Shown piece by piece: positions 14,774 through 20,147 of a stretch of DNA of 20,147 bases. The notes beneath the pieces are model-generated. The model was not told the origin of the DNA. It worked only from the letters and a program-made list of their open reading frames with translations, and did not search any database. Both the position numbers and the translations under genes were made by a program. Source of the stretch: a virus; IMG/VR virus record IMGVR_UViG_3300034284_000705, positions 1-20,147 of that record; one strand, 5' to 3'. Position 1 is the first letter of the stretch, and the number at the start of each line of letters is the position of its first letter.

Positions 14774-15469
14774 TTATAATAACACAAAACTATTATCATT
14801 ATAGGTTTCTATAGGATCTATATTTTTATTAATAGGAAAAATATCGTATGCAATTGTAATCCTATCCTTTGAAAGATTCCAAGGAGCCATAGCATGTGCG
14901 TGGCCTGTTTCTGAAAGAATTGCAACATTGTTTTTATTATTAATAATTACATCTTTACCAAAAATTTTATAATATGTTTTAGAAGGCTCTGCTGAAACCG
15001 AATAATAGCCATGAAGAAATGGGAAGCCTTCTCCTCCATGATCGTGCCAAGGCATTTTTTCTATCATCTCTTCAGTTATCTCAATATCCTCATTTGTACT
15101 ATTTTTTACACTATATAAATTAAACCATCCATGAATAGAAAAGTCTTGATCTTCAAAATTTACACCATAATACTCGCAAGCCTCAATAGTCATAGATCTT
15201 ATAGATTTTAATAAATTAATTAATGCTGGATGTTTAAAATTAAATATATTGTAATACTCGGTTGTCATTGATGGAATTCCATCTTTTTTATCAATAAACA
15301 TTTCCTTTGGAAATTTAGTCATTGTATGATCTGTAACCTCATTAATCTTAAAAAATTGCTCGGCATATATTAAGTAATTAACTTTATGCAGAAATGAGTA
15401 TAAATCTTCTAAGTCATTATCTAATTCCCTAGAAAAAAATTTATGCTGTTTTTTCAAATGATTTTTCAT
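14774..15469 (-). CDS. 2OG-Fe(II) oxygenase-like protein, third tandem paralogue
   Basis: The start at 15469 (MKNHLKKQHKFFSREL, 231 residues) gives an ATGA overlap with the preceding stop. An in-frame ATG at 15484 is possible but breaks the pattern. The protein aligns along its length with its two upstream neighbours: KFFSRELDNDLEDL, YYNIFNFKHPAL, IRSMTIEACEYY, the HxH motif WHDHGG (His142/His144), HGYYSVSAEPSKTYYK, SETGHAHAM (His190/His192) and RITIAYD (Arg203). HxH followed by a distal His and an Arg strand resembles phage 2OG-FeII oxygenases of the Pfam Oxy_5 type, where these residues bind iron and 2-oxoglutarate. An insertion rich in Asn and Glu before the HxH distinguishes it. The substrate is unknown, and family assignment is by motif only. 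Confidence 0.6.
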   Translation of the reverse strand: MKNHLKKQHKFFSRELDNDLEDLYSFLHKVNYLIYAEQFFKINEVTDHTMTKFPKEMFIDKKDGIPSMTTEYYNIFNFKHPALINLLKSIRSMTIEACEYYGVNFEDQDFSIHGWFNLYSVKNSTNEDIEITEEMIEKMPWHDHGGEGFPFLHGYYSVSAEPSKTYYKIFGKDVIINNKNNVAILSETGHAHAMAPWNLSKDRITIAYDIFPINKNIDPIETYNDNSFVLL

Positions 15470-16125
15470 GATAATGGAATCCATTTTCCTGGTTTGCCAC
15501 CAGACATCATAGCAGATGGAACTATATCATAGGCAATTGTTATTCTTGGGTTTTTTTGAAACCAATCATCTCTTCCATGTGGGTGACCAGTTTCTGAAAT
15601 AATTGCTCTATTGTTTTTATTTACATTTTCAAAAATTTTATCTTCATTTCTGTCTATTTTATAAAAAGTAGAAGATGGCTCTGCATCTACACAGTAATAT
15701 CCATGAAATGCTGGTGCGCCAATTCCATTCATATGATCATGAAAATGATTTGGATACTTTAATGGATTAACTCCCCCATTTTTTCCTTCATTTGGAGTTT
15801 CCTGGTCTAAATTGAACCATCCGTGAATTAAATATTTTTCTTTATCCATATCTATTTCATAATATTCACAAACATCTTTCATTAATTTTCCAAGAGACTT
15901 GTAGAGTTGATAAATGCCTGGATGAATAAAAGTAAAAATATTATAATGATCAATGCCTAACTTTGTTAAAGATCCCATCCCTTTTCCATGCTTAAGCATT
16001 TCTTCTTTTGAAACATTTAGAATATTTTCATCTAAAATTAAAGATTCCATATCAACTAGATAAGACTTAAGACTATTTAAATCATTATCTAAAACAACAT
16101 TAAAAAATTTTTGTGGTTTACTCAT
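15466..16125 (-). CDS. 2OG-Fe(II) oxygenase-like protein, second tandem paralogue
   Basis: The start at 16125 (MSKPQKFFNVVLDNDL, 219 residues) overlaps the preceding stop as ATGA and aligns its first residues with the KFF motif of the paralogues. An ATG at 16152 would add nine residues inside the upstream gene. The presumed metal site is kept (HDH at 129-131, SETGHPHG with His181/183, RITIAYD with Arg194), as are the flanking HGYYCVDAEPSSTFYK and NKNNRAI segments. It differs from its neighbours by a Gly/Asn/Pro insertion before the HxH (about residues 108-128) and by a Gly-rich, basic C-terminus. It is co-transcribed with and probably translationally coupled to its neighbours. Three kept active sites suggest distinct substrates or a heteromer instead of decay. 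Confidence 0.6.
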   Translation of the reverse strand: MSKPQKFFNVVLDNDLNSLKSYLVDMESLILDENILNVSKEEMLKHGKGMGSLTKLGIDHYNIFTFIHPGIYQLYKSLGKLMKDVCEYYEIDMDKEKYLIHGWFNLDQETPNEGKNGGVNPLKYPNHFHDHMNGIGAPAFHGYYCVDAEPSSTFYKIDRNEDKIFENVNKNNRAIISETGHPHGRDDWFQKNPRITIAYDIVPSAMMSGGKPGKWIPLS

Positions 16126-16769
16126 GCCAGTGGAATCCAGTGCTGTTCCCAATTATGCATAATTCCTTTAAAAGGAATAACATCATAGGCAATTGTTATT
16201 CTTGGACCTTCCCAGTCCCAATCAGCCATGGCATGGGGATGGCCAGTTTCAGAAAGAATGGCTCTATTATTTTTATTTATATTTTCAAATTCTTTATCAA
16301 ATACTTTGTAGTGAGTTGTTGATGGTTCTGCTTTTACAGAATAATAACCGTGAAACCACGGAGCGCCAGAGCCACCATGTTCGTGCCAATCAAGTTTTCC
16401 GGTGTGATTGTAATTAACATTAAACCAACCTTGTACCCAAAAATCCTCTTTTTCAAAATCAAGATCATAATGTTTACAGGCTTCAATAGTCATAGACCTT
16501 ACAGATCTAAACAATTTATGAATTGCTGGATGATAAAATTGAAAAACATTATATTTATTCCATTTGCTTGTAGTTATACTTCCAGAAGAGTCCCAAAGCG
16601 TCTTTTCATCTTTATCATTTTTTAATATTTCGCCTTTTTTAATACGTTCAGATTGTATAATTAAAAAATTTGATAAATTATCTAGGTCAGAATCTAAAGT
16701 TCTTTCAAAAAATTTATGAGGAACGTTTTTATTTTGACTAGTGCTGTTTAAAGAAATATTTTCGTACAT
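16122..16769 (-). CDS. 2OG-Fe(II) oxygenase-like protein, first tandem paralogue
   Basis: This 215-residue protein is the first of a coupled three-gene cassette. Its GGAGA Shine-Dalgarno lies four bases before the ATG, behind its own extended -10 at 16791-16799. The motifs are KFFERTLDSDLDNL (helical N-terminus), FYHPAIHKLFRSVRSMTIEAC, GWFNVN, DWHEHGG (His129/His131), HGYYSVKAEPSTTHYK, SETGHPHAMADW (His177/His179) and RITIAYDV (Arg190). The pattern is a double-stranded beta-helix oxygenase with HxH-type proximal ligands, as in some phage and marine-bacterial 2OG-FeII families. It ends with TGA inside the next ATGA. The product could modify proteins, nucleotides or DNA, but the sequence does not say which. 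Confidence 0.6.
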   Translation of the reverse strand: MYENISLNSTSQNKNVPHKFFERTLDSDLDNLSNFLIIQSERIKKGEILKNDKDEKTLWDSSGSITTSKWNKYNVFQFYHPAIHKLFRSVRSMTIEACKHYDLDFEKEDFWVQGWFNVNYNHTGKLDWHEHGGSGAPWFHGYYSVKAEPSTTHYKVFDKEFENINKNNRAILSETGHPHAMADWDWEGPRITIAYDVIPFKGIMHNWEQHWIPLA

Positions 16770-16781
16770 TTAGTCTCCATT

Positions 16782-16805
16782 TCTTTATATAGTATATCAT
16801 AAAGA
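16782..16805. repeat. Inverted repeat TCTTTAT-N10-ATAAAGA around the oxygenase promoter
   Basis: Exact seven-base arms (16782-16788 and 16799-16805) flank the -10 element of the oxygenase cassette. The symmetry suits an operator or a weak hairpin at the end of the Hint-gene transcript. AT-rich sequence makes chance occurrence possible. Confidence 0.35.
16791..16799 (-). promoter_or_regulatory. Extended -10 promoter of the oxygenase cassette, TGATATACT
   Basis: The minus strand reads TGA-TATACT, 21 bases before the start codon at 16769, giving a leader of about 15 bases that includes the GGAGA site at 16774-16778. No -35 is evident. Confidence 0.55.
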
Positions 16806-16817
16806 TAAATGAGATTT

Positions 16818-18098
16818 TTACTTATTATGTACTAGATAATCTCCAGCAATAAACCAGTCTTGTGGCTCACAGTTAAACTGATAGACTACGGACTCTGAAA
16901 TATCAGTTGTTATAGATACAATTTCTATTTCTGAAAAAGATCCATCTTGTTCAACTTTTATTAAAATATCTCCTTCTTCTATTTCAGAAGCATTTTTAAC
17001 AACATAGGATGACCCCACTTTAGCAAAAAATGGCTGTGTCATTGAATATTTGCTATGGGATTCTCCATTAAAATATACAACTGAATACTTTGTTGATGGA
17101 ACAATATTTACAACAGTTGTTGAAACTATTCCATTTGAAGTTAATGCTGAACTAGAAAATTCTGAGTAGTCATAATCTCCAGCATCCCCTTCAGTTGACA
17201 ATTCTGACAAACCTACTGAGTATACAGCATCTCCAACCTGAATATCTTTTGCTGCAACCAAACCAGTTGGCGTTCTAATTAGTGTGTCTGCTTCAATACA
17301 AGCACGTCCTCCTGGTGAAAAACCAAACGGTGTAAATCCAAATGGTGTAAATCCAAATGCGCCAAATGGTGTAAATCCAAATGCGCCAAATGGTGTAAAT
17401 CCAAATGGTGTAAATCCAAATGCGCCAAATGGTGTAAATGAAAATGCATCAAACGGTACAAAACCAAATGCACCGAATGGTGCAAAACCAAATGGTGTAA
17501 ATGAGAATGATGTTACTGATCCTGAAGCAGCAGATGTGCCTGAATTACCGTTAGCGTTAGTTGCATAAACGGTGTATGTTTGTGCTGTTCCCGCTTCTTG
17601 CCCTACAGAAACAGATGTTCCCGCCTGTGTTGCTCCCTTGCCATCGCTAGAAGCCCAAGTGTAAGAAGTAATAGCACTTCCACCAGTTGCTGGTGCTGAC
17701 CAAGAAACGTCGTCGTTTGCCGCTCCACCTTGTGCAGTTGCGCTAGGTGCTGATGGAGTTGCAGGAACTGTTGTTGCAGTTACTGAGCCGCTTGCTGCAC
17801 TTGCTGCCGATGTTCCATAAGTATTAGTTGCAGTTACTGTAAATGTATAAGCAGTATCACTTGATAAACCTGTAACCCGAATTGGAGAACTCGAGCCAGA
17901 AGCGGTGTAACTTCCTGGGGTTGATAAAACTGTATAAGAGGTTGCAGCATTTCTTGGGTCTGCAGTGAAGGAAACATCTACAGCACCATCATTATATGGA
18001 CGAGCAGTTCCAACATTGGATGCAGAATCAATTGTTGGTGCATATGGCATTAAAAAGTCATTAGCACCTTGCGATTTACGACCACTTCTTTTACTCAT
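16818..18098 (-). CDS. FN3 - Phe/Gly repeat - Hint domain tail protein
   Basis: This 426-residue protein has three parts. Residues 20-196 hold two fibronectin-III-like domains (SYTVLSTPGSYTASG, LSSDTAYTFTVTATNTYG, and a second with TYTVYATNANGNSGTS), common in phage adhesins. Residues 197-262 are repeats of TPFGF and TPFGAFGF. Residues 267-426 form a Hint (hedgehog/intein) domain: Cys267 in the block-A motif CIEADTLIRTPTG, DIQVGDAVYS, EEGDILI, QFNCEPQDWFIAGDYLV, and a terminal His424-Asn425-Lys426. The usual block-B TxxH appears as SMTQ (Gln355). Hint domains cut or splice proteins. Here nothing but one Lys follows the domain, so splicing is impossible, and cleavage or ligation at Cys267 is the plausible activity. 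The gene has a GGGGAGAAG ribosome site and lies 44 bases after the fibre gene. Confidence 0.8.
   Translation of the reverse strand: MSKRSGRKSQGANDFLMPYAPTIDSASNVGTARPYNDGAVDVSFTADPRNAATSYTVLSTPGSYTASGSSSPIRVTGLSSDTAYTFTVTATNTYGTSAASAASGSVTATTVPATPSAPSATAQGGAANDDVSWSAPATGGSAITSYTWASSDGKGATQAGTSVSVGQEAGTAQTYTVYATNANGNSGTSAASGSVTSFSFTPFGFAPFGAFGFVPFDAFSFTPFGAFGFTPFGFTPFGAFGFTPFGAFGFTPFGFTPFGFSPGGRACIEADTLIRTPTGLVAAKDIQVGDAVYSVGLSELSTEGDAGDYDYSEFSSSALTSNGIVSTTVVNIVPSTKYSVVYFNGESHSKYSMTQPFFAKVGSSYVVKNASEIEEGDILIKVEQDGSFSEIEIVSITTDISESVVYQFNCEPQDWFIAGDYLVHNK
17313..17507 (-). repeat. In-frame tandem repeat encoding TPFGF / TPFGAFGF
   Basis: Near-identical 15- and 24-base units lie end to end; from 17435 to 17319 they run in the order 24, 15, 24, 24, 15, 15. 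Both lengths are multiples of three, so copy-number change keeps the frame. Less regular units extend up to 17507. The repeat links the FN3 part to the Hint domain. Confidence 0.85.
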
Positions 18099-18142
18099 AA
18101 ACTCTTCTCCCCTTATTTATTAATTTTTTTCCTGTCTAACAA

Positions 18143-19882
18143 TTACGCTGAAAGATCTCCAAAGACTACCCAAGAGTTTTCTGCTCTCTTAAATAATGTT
18201 GCAGATGACCAACGTGTACGAAGTTTAAGTCCAGGAGTAGCATTTACTGTTACTCCAGCATCGCCAGCAATTGTAACCTGTCCAGTGTTAGTCTGTAGAA
18301 TATCCAATGTGGTTCCTACTGGATAAGCAACTGCGCTATTTAGTGGGATGGTGATTGTTGTTCCTGATTCTGAACTTACTTCAATTAATGAGTCTCTTTC
18401 TGATTCTGCTGAAAGAGTATAAGAAGCAGTCTTTGAAATAATTGGTGTTCGTGAAGGAACGCCTTCTTTTGTTTGTGTTCCGTCTGGGAATACTACTCCA
18501 GATGAGGGGGTTACTGTTGTAGCCTCAAGTGCAGCAACTTTAATGTCATCAAGTGACCCTTCTGTAAAATCAATGGTAGTTGTTGGCTCTGTTGTTACGC
18601 CTTTAAACAGTTTCCACTTAGCATCAGATGCGTCTCTTACTAATCCTGAGTGTTTTGCTGTTCCATCATTGTATGCAACTACAAGGCCAAGGTCAATCGT
18701 ATTTGCTGGATTTTCGTGAGCAAGTTGAAGAATATTGTCTTCAACTGTAATACTCGTTGATGATACTGCAAAGGTATTTCCATTTACTGTTAAATTTCCA
18801 TCTACAGTAAGAGCGTCAACTGTTGTTGTTCCTGTAAATGTTGGTCCTGCAAGATTAGCCTTAAGATCAAGGGCTGTCTGTGTAGCACTTGATACTGGCT
18901 TATTTGCATCTGATGTATTGTCAACATCTGAAAGCCCTACCATAGTCTTTGTAACTGCTCCTTCTGCAATTTTTGCAGTAGTTACTGCTGCATTAGCAAG
19001 TTTTTCTGTTGTAACAGAAAGGCCACCAAGTTCATTAGTTCCAACTGAGTCATCACTTAAATGTGATTGTGAAATTGCATTGTCTGCAATCTTAGGTCCA
19101 GTTACTGCTGCATTTGCAATTTTTGCTGTTGTGACAGAATCAGAAACTGGAGTTCTTTCATCTGAAAGACGTGAATCGTTTGTGTAAACAAGGTTTAGTG
19201 TATTTGAAATACCATGTACGCTTGTATTTCCTGATTCATGGTCTGCTAATGAATTAGAAACTGCAACAAGATCTTCGTCATAGACTAGACTAAATACGTT
19301 TGAGATACCATGGACATTTGAGGTTGCTGATTCATGACCTGCTAATGAATTAGAAACTACATCAAGATCTTCATCATAGACTAAGGTAAAAGCGTTTATA
19401 ATACCATGGACATTTGAGGTTGCGTTAGCATGATTTTCAACTGAAGTTTTGACTGCATAATGATCTTGATCAAGTACTGACAAGGCATTATTTGTGCTTG
19501 CAATAGAGTTGCTAAGGCTAGAATTAGTATTACTTTGCTGTGTTAAAACATTTTGGATGTTTGCAAGATTTTGAGTAATCGAATTTGCAAATCCTGCGTC
19601 ATCTCCAATTGCTGCTGCAATCTCATTAAGAGTATTTAGTGTGTTTGGTGCTGCGTCGATAACCGCATCAATTGCATTATTTATAGCAGTAGTAACCTCT
19701 GATGAATCAAATACAATGGAGGCATCTACGAAATATTGTAGGCTTGCAAATGCAGTACTTCCATTACCTACTTTAAACTTGTTGGTATCTGTTTCAAAGC
19801 CAATTTCTCCTGCGCCCAGTACTGGATTTGCTGCAGCCCATTGTGCTGCTGTACCTCTGCGCTGTTGCATTCTAGTTGCCAT
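18143..19882 (-). CDS. Tail fibre protein with Mtd-like N-terminus
   Basis: This 579-residue fibre protein begins MATRMQQRRGTAAQW...GEIGFETDTNKFKVGNG (about residues 1-50), the N-terminal module seen in many phage tail proteins and related to the start of the Bordetella phage tropism determinant. Residues 60-145 are helical and probably coiled coil. Residues 151-246 hold three 32-residue units around NVHGI, ending in NDSRLSDERTP, a common fibre motif. Residues 250-311 carry short repeats of the VTTAKIANAAVT kind. Residues 340-480 contain a beta-rich shaft (TVDALTVDGNLTVNGNT, VVFPDGTQTKEGVP), and the C-terminus (480-579) looks like a compact beta domain. It has a strong AGGAGG ribosome site and its own extended -10. 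The likely role is host recognition, and the target is unknown. Confidence 0.8.
   Translation of the reverse strand: MATRMQQRRGTAAQWAAANPVLGAGEIGFETDTNKFKVGNGSTAFASLQYFVDASIVFDSSEVTTAINNAIDAVIDAAPNTLNTLNEIAAAIGDDAGFANSITQNLANIQNVLTQQSNTNSSLSNSIASTNNALSVLDQDHYAVKTSVENHANATSNVHGIINAFTLVYDEDLDVVSNSLAGHESATSNVHGISNVFSLVYDEDLVAVSNSLADHESGNTSVHGISNTLNLVYTNDSRLSDERTPVSDSVTTAKIANAAVTGPKIADNAISQSHLSDDSVGTNELGGLSVTTEKLANAAVTTAKIAEGAVTKTMVGLSDVDNTSDANKPVSSATQTALDLKANLAGPTFTGTTTVDALTVDGNLTVNGNTFAVSSTSITVEDNILQLAHENPANTIDLGLVVAYNDGTAKHSGLVRDASDAKWKLFKGVTTEPTTTIDFTEGSLDDIKVAALEATTVTPSSGVVFPDGTQTKEGVPSRTPIISKTASYTLSAESERDSLIEVSSESGTTITIPLNSAVAYPVGTTLDILQTNTGQVTIAGDAGVTVNATPGLKLRTRWSSATLFKRAENSWVVFGDLSA
19145..19435 (-). 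repeat. Three 96-base in-frame repeats in the tail fibre gene
   Basis: They encode three 32-residue units (residues 151-182, 183-214, 215-246), each with an (N/S)VHGI core and LVY(D/T) about ten residues later. The DNA is similar too: the string taccatggacatttgaggtt occurs identically in two units. Confidence 0.75.
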
Positions 19883-19913
19883 TTTTTATTTCCTCCTGGG
19901 GGTTATGGGTATA

Positions 19914-19922
19914 ATTATAACA
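19914..19922 (-). promoter_or_regulatory. Extended -10 promoter of the tail fibre gene, TGTTATAAT
   Basis: The minus strand reads TGT-TATAAT, 31 bases before the start codon at 19882, giving a leader of about 25 bases that includes AGGAGG (19892-19897). Its TG is the last two bases of the inverted repeat at 19921-19946. Confidence 0.6.
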
Positions 19923-19946
19923 GATTATTTTAGTTAAAATTATCTG
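19921..19946 (-). repeat. Inverted repeat around the stop codon of the upstream gene
   Basis: CAGAT and ATCTG arms, continued by ATTTTA/TAAAAT after one T-T mismatch, form a 26-base dyad that contains the TAA stop (19930-19932) of the upstream gene. It ends in the TG of the next promoter, the same geometry as the dyad before the RNR gene. Confidence 0.5.
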
Positions 19947-20147
19947 TTGCTGTTCCGCCATCATACGTTAATGTCCAAGATGATGTTGATGGTAATCCTG
20001 CATCTTGTGGTGTTCCTTGTGGTGCATTATAAAATCCACTACTTATAAATTGGCTGACTATAAAACCAGTTCCATCTATTGCTGTATCGTGAATGTGATC
20101 TGGTAGTGTTTGTGTATCATCAATTGTTGCAATTGTAATCCAAGAAC
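19930..20147 (-). CDS. C-terminal end of a probable tail/fibre protein (partial)
   Basis: The minus strand is open from the window edge to a TAA at 19932-19930, giving 71 residues that begin SWITIATIDDTQTLPDHIHD and end TYDGGTATDNFN. The frame starts at 20145. The composition (Thr, Ser, Gly, Asp, aromatic residues, no Lys or Arg) is that of a secreted-looking or virion beta-structured protein, and the neighbours are fibre genes, so an adhesin or fibre end is likely. No domain can be named from this fragment. The stop codon lies inside an inverted repeat that borders the next promoter. Confidence 0.6.
   Translation of the reverse strand, partial: SWITIATIDDTQTLPDHIHDTAIDGTGFIVSQFISSGFYNAPQGTPQDAGLPSTSSWTLTYDGGTATDNFN

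Noticed and set aside
16122-16152. Upstream ATG at 16152 as the start of the second oxygenase
   Set aside because: The ATG at 16125 forms an ATGA overlap like the next junction and aligns the N-terminus with the paralogues, while the longer form adds nine unaligned residues inside the upstream gene.
17319-17435. Regular repeats that could suggest a CRISPR array
   Set aside because: The units are 15-24 bases, directly adjacent, in frame and without spacers, so they are coding tandem repeats.
17284-17568. Plus-strand open frame of 94 codons with NPNGVNPNAPNG repeats
   Set aside because: It is the antisense of the Phe/Gly repeat. A repeat unit without stop codons opens other frames as well, and there is no ribosome site or promoter. 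The minus-strand frame has clear FN3 and Hint domains on either side.
18735-19187. Plus-strand open frame of 150 codons opposite the tail fibre gene
   Set aside because: It lies wholly opposite a well-supported fibre gene, has Ser/Thr/Val-rich shadow composition, and has no ribosome site.
18143-19882. Mtd-like N-terminus suggesting a diversity-generating retroelement
   Set aside because: No reverse transcriptase, template repeat or C-terminal variable C-type-lectin region was seen in the window. This N-terminal module also occurs in ordinary fibres.
1-20147. tRNA genes, insertion sequences, integrase or attachment sites
   Set aside because: No cloverleaf-like sequence, transposase motif, terminal inverted repeats or recombinase motifs were recognised on either strand by eye.

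Overview
This window is a block of a tailed double-stranded DNA bacteriophage genome (Caudoviricetes). It carries an HK97-type head, and only a tail-tube gene with no sheath gene is visible, which favours a siphovirus. Every credible gene lies on the minus strand, so transcription runs from high to low coordinates. The DNA is AT-rich. The host cannot be read from the sequence. A monomeric class II (B12-dependent) ribonucleotide reductase, a Hint-domain tail protein and at least one leaderless-looking gene would fit a phage of a low-GC actinobacterium, for example a freshwater one, but that is a guess. No terminase, lysis, integrase, replication or tRNA gene is visible.

Layout in transcription order. 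First, 20147-16818 holds host-contact genes: the 3' end of a probable adhesin or tail protein, a 579-aa fibre protein with an Mtd-like N-terminus, and a 426-aa protein made of two fibronectin-III-like domains, a Phe-Gly repeat and a C-terminal Hint domain. Second, 16769-12010 is an enzyme block: three tandem paralogous 2OG-Fe(II)-oxygenase-like genes joined by ATGA overlaps, a class II RNR (nrdJ type) and a fourth, divergent oxygenase-like gene. Third, 11989-8399 encodes a 1196-aa LamG-like structural protein. Fourth, 8386-3845 is the head module: a small unknown protein, portal, protease-scaffold and major capsid protein, closed by a strong terminator. Fifth, 3758-102 is the connector and tail-start module: an unknown 96-aa protein, head-tail connector, stopper-like, HK97-gp10-like and tail-terminator-like proteins and the major tail protein, closed by a second terminator. 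A new gene starts at position 32 and runs out of the window.

Two regulatory patterns stand out. By eye, the extended -10 motif TGNTATA(A/C)T occurs exactly six times on the minus strand, each time just upstream of a gene. Four of the six abut a hairpin that ends the previous transcription unit, giving compact hairpin-promoter junctions. The protease gene also carries an excellent internal Shine-Dalgarno and ATG exactly where the scaffold region begins, which predicts a separately translated scaffold as in lambda C/Nu3. No stretch longer than about 125 bases lacks a gene.
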